Positions 1-9,967 of a stretch of DNA of 64,000 nucleotides are shown piece by piece. The notes beneath the pieces were generated by a model. That model did no database searches, was not told the DNA's origin, and worked only from the letters and a program-made list of their open reading frames with translations. Position 1 is the stretch's first letter. Each line of letters opens with the position of its first letter. A program made the translations under genes and the position numbers. The DNA comes from AC-32 sp963821495 (GTDB lineage Bacteria > Actinomycetota > Thermoleophilia > Gaiellales > Gaiellaceae), in the NCBI GenBank assembly GCA_963821495.1, contig CAWGEA010000001.1:186001-250000 (forward strand), read 5' to 3'.

Positions 1-418
1 CCCCGGCCGTGACCGCCAGGCCTTCCGGCGCGCCGCGCACCGTCACCAGCGCGACGGCAAGGGTCACCGCGTAGAAGAGCGTCAGCAGCGCGTCGTCGCG
101 GGCGAGCGAGGGCAGCGGCGACCACGCCGCCGAGAGCGCCTGCCAGACCGCGAGCAGCAGTAGCGCGCCCGTCCCGACGAGGGCGGCGCGCGGCGGGACG
201 GCCGCGGCTCCCACCGCCAGCACGAGCGCGAGCAGCAGCGCCGCCAGAATCGCGTACAGCAGCCAGTCCCGTGCATCTATGCTTCCCGTCTCGGTCCACG
301 CGAGCACGCAAGTCGCCGCGAGGAGCGAGAGCGAGGGAAGAAAGCCGGCGACTGAGCCGTCTTTCAGAACAGAAGTAAGGCTGGAGTAAGTAACCCTTGC
401 GACCAGGTCGGAACCCAA
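1..418 (-). CDS. Edge-cut N-terminus of a multi-pass membrane protein, O-antigen ligase/polymerase-like
   Basis: Reading leftwards, this frame stays open from a stop at 419-421 to the window edge. It encodes several hydrophobic stretches, then a segment reading WSPLPSLARDDALLTLFYAV, which is the style of the first part of O-antigen ligase/Wzy-like glycopolymer enzymes. Third codon positions are almost all G or C, as in neighbouring genes. The start is uncertain: TTG at 418 or GTG at 307 are the in-frame choices and neither has a clear ribosome site. The next genes (LPFTG protein, sugar transferase) suit a surface-polysaccharide role. Most of the protein lies outside the window, so the family call is tentative. 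Confidence 0.5.
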   Translation of the reverse strand, partial: MGSDLVARVTYSSLTSVLKDGSVAGFLPSLSLLAATCVLAWTETGSIDARDWLLYAILAALLLALVLAVGAAAVPPRAALVGTGALLLLAVWQALSAAWSPLPSLARDDALLTLFYAVTLAVALVTVRGAPEGLAVTAG

Positions 419-463
419 CTACGTTGTAAGTGACCGGAGCGGAGTCGTTCGGCCGAACATGGA

Positions 464-572
464 TTGAAGTCGGGGCACGAAGGGCAATTCTGCGGCAAGC
501 ACCGGACTGGGGAAGGTCCGGCACGAAGATCGGAAAACCTGGCCGGAAGGTCAGGAGGAGGAGGACAGCACG
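464..572 (+). promoter_or_regulatory. Structured 5' leader of the LPFTG gene, class unknown
   Basis: Two clear RNA hairpins precede the LPFTG start. One has arms CCGGAC (502-507) and GTCCGG (516-521). The other pairs CCTGGCC (538-544) with GGTCAGG (549-555) across a GGAA tetraloop of GNRA type. The word GGCACGAAG occurs twice (474-482 and 520-528). The second hairpin abuts the purine-rich ribosome site at 553-563, so pairing could control access to it. I could not match it to a riboswitch family. Confidence 0.4.
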
Positions 573-935
573 ATGTGGCGTCGTTTGATCGTTCTTGGGG
601 TGCTCGCCTGCGCGGTGGGCATGGTGGTTGCCGCGCCTGCGGCCGTAGCTGCCACCCCGCAACAGATTTACCGTGATTACGCCGACAACGGTCGGCTCGA
701 CCACTCGTACTCGAAGGCAGACCTCAAAGCGGCCCTGAAGTACGCGGCCGTCCAGGGCTACCCTCGTGTCGGTGTGCAGGGCGCGGTCCAGCAGGCGCTG
801 GGCGCGCAGGCCGTGAAGACGTCCGGCGGGCTTCCGTTCACGGGGCTCGACCTCGGGCTGATGGCCATCGGCGGCGTGCTCCTGATCGGCGCCGGCACCA
901 CCCTGCGCAAGCTCGGTCACTCGCGGCAGCAGTAA
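573..935 (+). CDS. Small secreted protein with LPFTG sortase-type anchor
   Basis: 120 residues. A signal peptide occupies about residues 1-27 (basic MWRR, hydrophobic core, AVA cleavage site). A short polar domain of about 55 residues follows, with no family I recognise. The C-terminus is a textbook cell-wall sorting signal: LPFTG at 87-91, a hydrophobic stretch at 92-109 and a basic tail RKLGHSR. It should be exported and linked to peptidoglycan by a sortase; none is encoded in this window. A strong AGGAGGAGGA ribosome site lies 7-10 nt before the ATG, behind a structured leader. The polysaccharide sugar transferase follows 38 bp downstream. Confidence 0.8.
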   Translation: MWRRLIVLGVLACAVGMVVAAPAAVAATPQQIYRDYADNGRLDHSYSKADLKAALKYAAVQGYPRVGVQGAVQQALGAQAVKTSGGLPFTGLDLGLMAIGGVLLIGAGTTLRKLGHSRQQ

Positions 936-973
936 TCGAGTAGCTCCGACAGACGGCAGAGACAGGCTGCGGC

Positions 974-2446
974 ATGGCTTCCCGCCCGCTGAACGCTGAG
1001 GCGCTTCCCGCGCTCGAGCCCGTGCGCCTCGAGAACGTCGCCGTCCGGCGACGCTCTCGAGGCCTCGGATCCTGGGCGCGGGGAGCCCTCCTCCTCGACG
1101 GCTTGATGCTGCTCGCGGCGGCGCTCGCCTCCGAGCTCACCGCCGCGAATGCGGGCATCGTGAAGACGTCGCCGGTCTGGCTGCTCGCGTACGCGGGCCT
1201 GGTCGTCGCGCTGCTCGCTCGCCACGGCCTCTACGACTGGCACCTGCGACTGTCGGTGCTGGACAACCTCAGGCGAGTCGTCACCGCCACGGCGCTTGCC
1301 TCGATGATCGTGCTGACCCTCCGGATCCTCCTCCCGGGGGACGTCGACGATCTCGCGGCCCAGTTGCTGCGGTTGTTCGCGTTCAGTGCGGTCTACCTCG
1401 TCGCGGGCCGCGTCGCGTTCGACTGGACGCAGCTGATGGCGCGGCGGCACGGCGAGCTCGCGAAGCCCACCCTCATCGTCGGGGCCGGCCGCGTCGGCGC
1501 GCTCACCGCGGGCCGCCTGCTCGCCCATCCCGAGCTCGGCCTGAAGCCCGTCGGCTTCCTCGACAAGGAGCCGCTCGAGGAGGAGCGCCTGCCGGTGCCC
1601 GTGCTCGGCGCCAGCTGGGACCTGGAGCGGCTGATCGAGCAGCACCGGATCGAGCACGTGGTCGTCACCTTCTCGACCGCGCCGAGCGAGGTGCTGCTGC
1701 GCGAGGTCGAGCGCTGCGAGCAGCTCGGCGTCTCCGTCTCGCTCGTGCCCCGCCTCTTCGAGCGGGTCACCGAGCGCCTGAGCGTCGAGCACATCGGCGG
1801 GCTGCCGCTGCTCTCGACGCGCAGGCTCAACCCGCAGGGCTGGCAGTTCGCGCTCAAGTACACGCTCGACCGGCTCGTGGCCGCGACGCTGCTGCTGCTC
1901 GCGCTGCCGCTCCTGCTGCTGCTGGCGCTCGGCACGCTCCTCTCGGTCGGCCGCCCGATCTTCTTCCGCCAGCCTCGCTTCGGGCTCGACGGGCGCGAGT
2001 TCGCGATGCTCAAGTTCCGCTCCATGCGCGCCCTCAGCGAGCCGCTGGCGGTACCCGACCTGCCGCCCGACACCGCCCCCGGCGGGGTCGAGGGCGACGA
2101 CCGCCGCACCCGCTTTGGCACCTTCCTGCGCCGCACCTCGCTGGACGAGCTGCCCCAGCTTTTGAACGTGCTCAAGGGCGAGATGAGCCTGATCGGCCCG
2201 CGCCCGGAGCGGCCCGACTTCGCCCGCCAGTTCGAGCGCAAGATCTACCGCTACGGCGAGCGCCAGCGGGTCAAGTCCGGGATCACCGGCTGGGCCCAGG
2301 TGCACGGCCTGCGCGGCAAGACCTCGCTCTCGGAGCGGGTCGAGTGGGACAACTTCTACATCGAGAACTGGTCGCTCTGGCTGGACGTGAAGATCCTGCT
2401 GATGACCTGCTGGGCGGTGCTGAGCTACTTCGCGAAGGCGGAGTAG
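974..2446 (+). CDS. Exopolysaccharide polyprenyl-phosphate sugar-1-phosphate transferase
   Basis: 490 residues, the usual length of the WbaP/WcaJ-type family that starts exopolysaccharide or O-antigen repeat units by moving hexose-1-phosphate from a nucleotide sugar to undecaprenyl phosphate. Membrane helices lie near residues 37-55, 66-82, 103-121 and 130-150. A Rossmann-like CoA_binding_3 region follows (LIVGAGRVGAL from 167). The re-entrant helix is at 300-320 and the catalytic bacterial sugar transferase domain follows with KFRSMR (347-352), RRTSLDELPQLLNVLKG (386-402), IGPRPERPD (407-415) and KSGITGWAQV (434-443). Start ATG 974 has only a weak ribosome site. Sugar specificity cannot be told. 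Confidence 0.9.
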   Translation: MASRPLNAEALPALEPVRLENVAVRRRSRGLGSWARGALLLDGLMLLAAALASELTAANAGIVKTSPVWLLAYAGLVVALLARHGLYDWHLRLSVLDNLRRVVTATALASMIVLTLRILLPGDVDDLAAQLLRLFAFSAVYLVAGRVAFDWTQLMARRHGELAKPTLIVGAGRVGALTAGRLLAHPELGLKPVGFLDKEPLEEERLPVPVLGASWDLERLIEQHRIEHVVVTFSTAPSEVLLREVERCEQLGVSVSLVPRLFERVTERLSVEHIGGLPLLSTRRLNPQGWQFALKYTLDRLVAATLLLLALPLLLLLALGTLLSVGRPIFFRQPRFGLDGREFAMLKFRSMRALSEPLAVPDLPPDTAPGGVEGDDRRTRFGTFLRRTSLDELPQLLNVLKGEMSLIGPRPERPDFARQFERKIYRYGERQRVKSGITGWAQVHGLRGKTSLSERVEWDNFYIENWSLWLDVKILLMTCWAVLSYFAKAE

Positions 2447-2454
2447 CGGGCGCC

Positions 2455-2766
2455 TCAGTCGGGACGCCTGAAGATCACGAGCACGCTCAGGCCCTCGTAG
2501 CCCGTGAAGCGGTGCTCGGCCCCGGCCGGGACGAAGACCGCCTTGCCCTCCTCGACCGGGATCTGCTCGTCCTCGACGGCGAGCACGCCGCGGCCCTCGA
2601 GCACGACGTACACCTCGTCGTCCTCGTGCGGAGACTGGCGGTCGGCCTCCGGCGCGACGAGCGCGTAGACGCCGATCTCGAGCCCCGGCGAGCGGTGCAC
2701 GATCTCGTAGCCGCCGTTTGCGGCCGCGAGCCGCCGCTGCACCTCTGCCACGTCGAAAAGCGCCAC
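2455..2766 (-). CDS. Single-domain cupin protein
   Basis: 103 residues forming one small beta-barrel cupin. Motif 1 is SPHEDDEVYVVLEGRG (His47, Glu51) and motif 2 is PAGAEHRF (His85), giving a plausible metal site. No catalytic partner domain is present, so the reaction is unknown; small cupins of this type include isomerases, dioxygenases and sensor domains. It is convergent with the sugar transferase and only 8 bp from its stop. The GTG start is supported by a -10 hexamer seven bases upstream, implying a leaderless transcript. Confidence 0.8.
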   Translation of the reverse strand: MALFDVAEVQRRLAAANGGYEIVHRSPGLEIGVYALVAPEADRQSPHEDDEVYVVLEGRGVLAVEDEQIPVEEGKAVFVPAGAEHRFTGYEGLSVLVIFRRPD

Positions 2767-2773
2767 GCAGGCG

Positions 2774-2779
2774 AGCCTA
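2774..2779 (-). promoter_or_regulatory. -10 element TAGGCT of the cupin gene (leaderless)
   Basis: TAGGCT on the minus strand ends 7 nt before the GTG at 2766. There is no Shine-Dalgarno sequence, so transcription probably begins at or next to the start codon. Confidence 0.55.
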
Positions 2780-2956
2780 TCCCTCGAACGTGGTGGCTCG
2801 GAGGAGGGATTGTCCGCAAGGCGGCGCGTCGGAGGGCCGATTCAGCTCCCGAGCAGGAGTGCGGTTGCCGCCCGACCGCCGCCGATTAGGAACGGACCGA
2901 CGAGCCGGTCGCGGGGCAGCCTTCGACCGGCTCGCCGGTCGAGAGGAGGCAACCGA

Positions 2957-4360
2957 ATGAAGCGGCTTCTAGTGCTTCTGGCCGCAACCACCGCAGTGCT
3001 TGCCGCCGTCTTCCCTGCCGCCGCCGGAGCTGCGAGCTTCCGCGGTGTCGTGATCGCGAAGGACGCGGCGCGCAAGTCGGTGGTGACGGCCTCGGCCGAC
3101 GGCACCGTCCGCACGGTCCGGCTGCACGCCGGCTTCAAGCGGATCGACGTCGGCGCGCGCGTGAGCGTCCGCGGCTCCAAGCTGCCGGACGGCACCTTCA
3201 GCGCGGCGTCGATCAGGCGCCTGGGCAAGGCCCGGCAGGCGCACGTGCGCGCCACGGTCGTGAAGCGCCTCGGCGCGAGGCTGGCGCTCTCCGCCGGAGG
3301 CAGCGTCTTCGCGCTGCGGATCCGCGGCGGCAAGACGGGGGCGTCCGTCCGTGGCGGCGGCTTTGCCGCCGGCGACCGGCTCGACGCCGACGCGAAGCTC
3401 CGGGGCAACGGCCTCGAAGCCCGCGCGGGGGACGTCGAGAAGGTCGGCCACGAGGGCCGGCTCGAGCTCGAGGGCATCTACCTCGCGACCGACGACAAGG
3501 GCACGATCGAGCTCGCGGTCGTCCACCGCGGGCGTGTGTTCGTGAACGTTCCCGACGGCGTCGAGGTCCCGGCCTTCCGGGCCGGCGACGAGATCGCGCT
3601 CGTCGTGACCGTCGAGGCCGACGGCAGCTTCACGCTCGTCAAGGCCGAGAACGAGGACGACGGCGACGGCGAGGGCGGCGTCGAGATCGGCAAGGAGGAG
3701 TTCACCGTCGCCGGCATCCTGGCTTCGGTCGACCCGACCGCGGTCGCGGTCAAGGTCGAGGGGCACGAGGAGCCGGTGCGCTGCACCGTCCCCTATCAGT
3801 TCGACCTGACCGGCTTCGAGGCCGGCCAGCCGGTGCTGATGACGTGCAAGTACCGCGAGGGCCACTTCGTCCTCGCGGCCCTCAAGCAAAAGGACGCTCC
3901 GCCTCCGCCCGGCGACTATCTGTCGGCCCAGGGCACGCTCTCGGCGCTCGACTCGACGCAGGTCAGCGTCGCGGTCGAGGGCCAGGCCGAGCCCCTCTCC
4001 TGCCTCGTCCCCGAGCACATGAACCTGCTCGGGTTCGCGGTCGGCGACGAGGTCAAGCTGTACTGCGTCAAGAACGACGCGGGCCACTACGTCGTCAAGG
4101 CGCTCGTCTCCGACCACGCCTCGATTACCCCGGACGGCTCGTGGTTCGTGCTCGACGGCGTGATCGCCGACCTGACCTCGGAGCACATCGGCCTCGACGT
4201 CGACGGGCGCGACGGCCCGGTGACCTGCGGGGTCGCTCCGGGCGCCGACCTGACCGGCTTCGCCGTCGGCGACCGCGTCACGATGAAGTGCAACCTCTTC
4301 GACGGAGCCTTCGAGCTGAAGCTGCTCGAGTCGGAGACCGCGCACTACGAGCTGCTCTAG
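2957..4360 (+). CDS. Secreted protein with three C-terminal beta-rich repeats, function unknown
   Basis: 467 residues from ATG 2957, chosen because GAGAGGAGG lies just upstream and the protein then starts with a clean signal peptide (MKRLLVLLAATTAV, cleavage near AGA-AS at about 26). The body is rich in short beta-like segments of the type T-V-R-V-x-V-G. The last about 200 residues hold three related units of about 70 residues (starting near EFTVAGILASVDP, YLSAQGTLSALDS and WFVLDGVIADLTS). Each contains a conserved cysteine before a hydrophobic LTGFxxGxxV strand and a second cysteine in M-x-C-x or L-Y-C. The cysteine pairing suggests an exported, disulfide-bearing protein. It resembles DUF5666-type OB-like repeat proteins in layout; no function is assigned. 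Confidence 0.75.
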   Translation: MKRLLVLLAATTAVLAAVFPAAAGAASFRGVVIAKDAARKSVVTASADGTVRTVRLHAGFKRIDVGARVSVRGSKLPDGTFSAASIRRLGKARQAHVRATVVKRLGARLALSAGGSVFALRIRGGKTGASVRGGGFAAGDRLDADAKLRGNGLEARAGDVEKVGHEGRLELEGIYLATDDKGTIELAVVHRGRVFVNVPDGVEVPAFRAGDEIALVVTVEADGSFTLVKAENEDDGDGEGGVEIGKEEFTVAGILASVDPTAVAVKVEGHEEPVRCTVPYQFDLTGFEAGQPVLMTCKYREGHFVLAALKQKDAPPPPGDYLSAQGTLSALDSTQVSVAVEGQAEPLSCLVPEHMNLLGFAVGDEVKLYCVKNDAGHYVVKALVSDHASITPDGSWFVLDGVIADLTSEHIGLDVDGRDGPVTCGVAPGADLTGFAVGDRVTMKCNLFDGAFELKLLESETAHYELL

Positions 4361-4373
4361 CTCGACCGGTTGA

Positions 4374-4411
4374 GCGAGCCGCCCCGCCGCCCGGGGCGGC
4401 CGCTCGCTTCC
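4374..4411. terminator. Bidirectional stem-loop terminator
   Basis: GCCGCCCC pairs with GGGGCGGC and the stem extends outward with GCGAG/CTCGC, followed by a short TTCCTT run. It sits between the convergent ends of the secreted repeat protein (stop 4360) and the 50-residue membrane ORF (stop 4412-4414). Confidence 0.6.
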
Positions 4412-4564
4412 TTAGATGCGAGCTGGCTCCGGTTCACGCGCAAGCACGAGCGTCGCGGCGACGAAGCTCGTCAGCGCGGGCCCGGCCGCGACGAGCGGCT
4501 CGAGCGTGGCCAGCACCAGGTACCCGGCCACGAACAGCAGTAGTGAGAGTAGTCGTCGACCCAT
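4412..4564 (-). CDS. Tiny membrane protein, 50 residues
   Basis: An open frame from ATG 4564 encodes MGRRLLSLLLFVAGYLVLAT, then a second hydrophobic stretch and a charged tail ending EPEPARI. That is two short membrane-spanning segments after a basic N-terminus. The stop lies right at the terminator shared with the convergent secreted-protein gene, which supports a real transcript. A GGGG run immediately precedes the ATG, a weak ribosome site. No homologue is recognised. It could still be chance, given that long open frames are common at this GC content. Confidence 0.4.
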   Translation of the reverse strand: MGRRLLSLLLFVAGYLVLATLEPLVAAGPALTSFVAATLVLAREPEPARI

Positions 4565-4711
4565 CCCCGTATCGCGCTATTCAACGCCATTTGGAGGCAA
4601 AAAGATACGGTACGAATGACCCGGAAAGGGTGAACACCACCCCCCGACCCGTTCGCTACGATGGGCTCCTCAGCGATTCCGCGAGGTCTGCGGGGGAAAG
4701 GAAGAAGCGAC

Positions 4712-7231
<2,520 letters not shown>

Positions 7232-7234
7232 AGC

Positions 7235-8755
7235 TTGAGGCGTGACGGCCTCCGCCTGGGGGTCGTCGCGTTCCTCGTCGGGGGCGGCACGCTCTCGACC
7301 GAGATCTGCGCCTCGCGGCTGCTCGCGCCGTACTTCGGCGCCTCGACGGTCGTCTGGGCGAACATCATCGGGCTGACGCTCGCGTACCTCGCGCTGGGCT
7401 ACTGGCTCGGCGGCCGGCTGGCAGACCGGCGGCCGGAGGCCCGCGTGCTGGCGGTGATCCTGCTCGTTGCGGCCGTCGCGCTCGCTGTGACGCCGTTCGC
7501 GGCACGGCCGCTGCTGCGCTGGGCGGTGCAGGGCGTGGACTCGGTCGCGGTCGGCTCCGTCGTCGGCTCCTTCTTCGCGGCGCTGGCTCTGTTCGCGGTG
7601 CCGGTGACCGCGCTCGGCGCCGCGGCGCCGTTCCTCGTGCGGCTCGCGCTGGTGAGCGTCGACGAGGCGGGGCGGGTCGCGGGGAGGCTGTACGCGCTCT
7701 CGACCGCGGGCAGCCTCGCCGGGACGTTCCTTGCCGCGCTAGTCGCGATCCCGTGGGCCGGGACCCAGCGGACGCTCGTCGCCACGGCCGCGTTCGTGGC
7801 GCTCGGAGCGGCACTGCTCGCCGGCGGGCTCTTCGTGCTCGCACCCGTCGCGACGGCCGCGCTCCTGGCCGTGCCGCCGCCGCAGATCAAGAGCGCCCTC
7901 TTCCAGGCCGAGTCCGAGTACCAGTACATCCGCGTCGTCTCCGACGGCCAGGGTGGGCGCGAGCTCGAGCTGAACGAGGGCGTCGTCACCCACTCGGTCT
8001 GGCGGCGGGGCACCGTGCTGACCGGCCGCTACTGGGACTTGTTCTTGCTGCTGCCGCCGCTGCTCGAGCGGCGGCCGCGGAGCATGCTCGTGATCGGCAA
8101 CGCGGGCGGCACAATCGGGCGCGCCTACGGGCACTACTACCCGCGCGTGGCGATCGACGGCGTCGAGCTCGACCCGGAGCTGAACCACGTCGCGCGCCGC
8201 TGGTTCGGCGCGGGCGACAACCCGCACATGCGCCTGGTCGCCGCGGACGGGCGGCCGTTCCTCGAGCGGACGCGGAAGCGCTACGACCTGATCGTGGTCG
8301 ACGCCTACCGCCAACCGTACGTGCCCTTCTACCTCGCGACGAGCGAGTTCTTCCGGCTTGCGCGCGACCACCTGCGGCCCGGCGGCGCGATCGCGCTGAA
8401 CGTCGCGGCCACGCCGACCGACCGCAAGCTCTCGGACGCGATCGGGACGACGCTGCTGACGGCGTTCCCGCAGGCGTGGCGGTTGCGTGCGCTGCGCTAC
8501 AACGACGTTCTCTTCGCGCTGCGCGAGCCGGTGACGAGGGCGACGCTGGAAGGGCGGGCCGTCCGTACCCCGGGGAAGGTCAAGCTCCTGCTGCCGCTCT
8601 TCCGCAGCCGCCTCTCGCCGGTGCGCCCGCACGGCCGGCCGCTGACCGACGACCGCGCGCCCGTGGAGTGGCTGACCGACCGGATGATCCTGCACGAGGT
8701 CGAGCGCGGCGGCGCGCACGACGAGCCGGCGTTACCGACGGCGCCGGGCGGGTAG
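7235..8755 (+). CDS. Membrane-fused spermidine synthase-like protein
   Basis: 506 residues. The N-terminal half (to about residue 215) has seven or so membrane helices of the MFS-like type found in fused spermidine synthases. The C-terminal half is a class I SAM-like/polyamine synthase Rossmann domain with MLVIGNAGGTIGRAYGHYYP (glycine-rich loop), DGVELDPEL (acidic residue after strand 2) and DLIVVDAYRQPYVPFYL. The spermidine-synthase catalytic Asp position is occupied in the VVDAYR segment. Start TTG 7235 is 3 bp after the clpC stop, so the two are probably cotranscribed. Whether it makes polyamines is unproven; such fusions are widespread in actinobacteria. Confidence 0.8.
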   Translation: MRRDGLRLGVVAFLVGGGTLSTEICASRLLAPYFGASTVVWANIIGLTLAYLALGYWLGGRLADRRPEARVLAVILLVAAVALAVTPFAARPLLRWAVQGVDSVAVGSVVGSFFAALALFAVPVTALGAAAPFLVRLALVSVDEAGRVAGRLYALSTAGSLAGTFLAALVAIPWAGTQRTLVATAAFVALGAALLAGGLFVLAPVATAALLAVPPPQIKSALFQAESEYQYIRVVSDGQGGRELELNEGVVTHSVWRRGTVLTGRYWDLFLLLPPLLERRPRSMLVIGNAGGTIGRAYGHYYPRVAIDGVELDPELNHVARRWFGAGDNPHMRLVAADGRPFLERTRKRYDLIVVDAYRQPYVPFYLATSEFFRLARDHLRPGGAIALNVAATPTDRKLSDAIGTTLLTAFPQAWRLRALRYNDVLFALREPVTRATLEGRAVRTPGKVKLLLPLFRSRLSPVRPHGRPLTDDRAPVEWLTDRMILHEVERGGAHDEPALPTAPGG

Positions 8756-8764
8756 GAGGAAGCC

Positions 8765-8947
8765 GTGAAGGTCCAGGACGTCGGCGACGCCGCGCTGCAG
8801 GGTTGGAAGAAGAAGCTCGCGGACACCGTTGCGCGGCGCGCGCCGGTGCGCGACGACTACGTGCGCACCGCGTTCGGACTGCTCTTCCTCGCGCTGTCGT
8901 TGCGGTACCTGGTGACGACGGCCCGAGACCTCGCGAAGCGCCGCTAG
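8765..8947 (+). CDS. Small single-helix membrane protein, 60 residues
   Basis: Encodes a 60-residue protein from GTG 8765 behind a good TAGGAGGAAG ribosome site, 9 bp after the previous gene. The first 35 residues are charged and amphipathic; AFGLLFLALSLRYLVTTARD follows as one membrane helix and it ends in a basic tail KRR. This is the look of a small membrane accessory protein. No family is recognised. Tight spacing suggests it is the last gene of the clpC transcript. Confidence 0.6.
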   Translation: MKVQDVGDAALQGWKKKLADTVARRAPVRDDYVRTAFGLLFLALSLRYLVTTARDLAKRR

Positions 8948-8950
8948 CCT
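8945..8950 (+). promoter_or_regulatory. -10 element TAGCCT of the EamA gene
   Basis: TAGCCT ends 6 nt before GTG 8957 and overlaps the stop codon of the preceding small ORF. It fits the leaderless pattern seen elsewhere here, although the TAG of a stop codon could produce it by chance. Confidence 0.4.
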
Positions 8951-8956
8951 CGGAGC

Positions 8957-9901
8957 GTGGCTCACCGGCTCCACGACCGGCCGATCGTCGCCGCGCTCGC
9001 GGGCGCGCTCGCGATCTCGTTCTCGGGGATCCTCTTCCGGGTCGCCCACGTCTCGCCGTCGACGGGCGCTGTTTTCCGCTGTCTCTACGCGCTGCCGATT
9101 CTGTGGGTGCTGGCGTTCCGGGAGGACCGGCGGTACGGGCCGCGGCCGCTCAAGCAGCGCTCGCTCGCCTGGCTCGCCGGGCTCTTCTTCGCCGTCGACC
9201 TCGTCGCCTGGCACGAGGGCATCGAGCAGGTCGGCGCCGGGCTCGCGACCGTGCTCGGCAACCTGCAGGTCGTGCTGGTGGGCGTGCTCGCGTGGCTGAT
9301 CCTGCGCGAGCGGCCCTCGAACCGCTCGCTCGCGGCGATCCCGGTGGCACTCGTCGGCGTCGTCCTGATCTCGGGGGCGTTCGAGCAGGGCGCCTACGGC
9401 AAGAACCCCGGGCTGGGTGTCGCGTACGGGATCCTCACGGCGCTTGCCTACTCCGGCTTCCTGCTCGTGCTGCGCGAGGGCAACCGTGACCTGCGCCGCC
9501 CGGCGGGGCCGCTGTTCGACGCGACGCTCGTCGCCGGCCTGGGCTGCATCCCGATCGGCCTCGCGATCGGCGACCTCGACTGGACGCCCGACTGGAAGGC
9601 GCAGGGCTACCTGCTGCTGCTCGCCTTGAGCTCGCAGGCGCTCGGCTGGCTGCTGATCTCGATCACGCTGCCGCGGCTGCCGGCCGCGCTGACCTCGGTG
9701 CTGCTCACCTTCCAGCCGGTGCTCGCGGTGCTCTTCGCCTGGGCGATCCTGAACGAGTCCCCCTCCGGCCTGCAGCTCGGCGGCGTCGCGCTCGTGTTGT
9801 GCGGCCTGCTGATCGTCTCCGCCGGTCGCAAGGCGCGCCGCCCGGCACCCGAGCCCGGCTACGTCGCGAGCGCCGCGCCTAGGGAGTCGCTCGGCTCCTA
9901 G
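8957..9901 (+). CDS. EamA/DMT-family transporter
   Basis: 314 residues with ten predicted membrane helices arranged as two EamA repeats, the first beginning ALAISFSGILFRVAHVSPST and the second around AYGILTALAYSGFLLVLREG. This is the standard length and topology of drug/metabolite exporters such as RhaT/YdcZ-type amino-acid or metabolite efflux carriers. The substrate cannot be deduced. The start is GTG 8957 and no ribosome site is visible. Confidence 0.85.
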   Translation: MAHRLHDRPIVAALAGALAISFSGILFRVAHVSPSTGAVFRCLYALPILWVLAFREDRRYGPRPLKQRSLAWLAGLFFAVDLVAWHEGIEQVGAGLATVLGNLQVVLVGVLAWLILRERPSNRSLAAIPVALVGVVLISGAFEQGAYGKNPGLGVAYGILTALAYSGFLLVLREGNRDLRRPAGPLFDATLVAGLGCIPIGLAIGDLDWTPDWKAQGYLLLLALSSQALGWLLISITLPRLPAALTSVLLTFQPVLAVLFAWAILNESPSGLQLGGVALVLCGLLIVSAGRKARRPAPEPGYVASAAPRESLGS

Positions 9902-9955
9902 CGCCCGGCACACGGCTGACACGAAGTCGGCACAGTTCGCGTCCGCAGCCGCTCC

Positions 9956-9961
9956 TAGGAT
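9956..9961 (+). promoter_or_regulatory. -10 element TAGGAT of radA (leaderless)
   Basis: TAGGAT ends 6 nt before the radA GTG at 9968 and no Shine-Dalgarno sequence intervenes. Transcription would start at the initiation codon. Confidence 0.55.
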
Positions 9962-9967
9962 GGCCGG

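Noticed and set aside
464..572. c-di-GMP-I or c-di-AMP riboswitch in the leader of the LPFTG gene
   Set aside because: The conserved cores of these classes are not present; only generic hairpins and a GNRA-type loop are seen, so no class is assigned.
917..2305. Long minus-strand open frame opposite the sugar transferase gene, with similar ones opposite clpC (4670-6937) and xdhD (20242-22854)
   Set aside because: At this GC content the antisense frames of real genes stay open by codon bias; their translations are Arg/Ala/Glu-rich with no domain, and the sense frames are recognised families.
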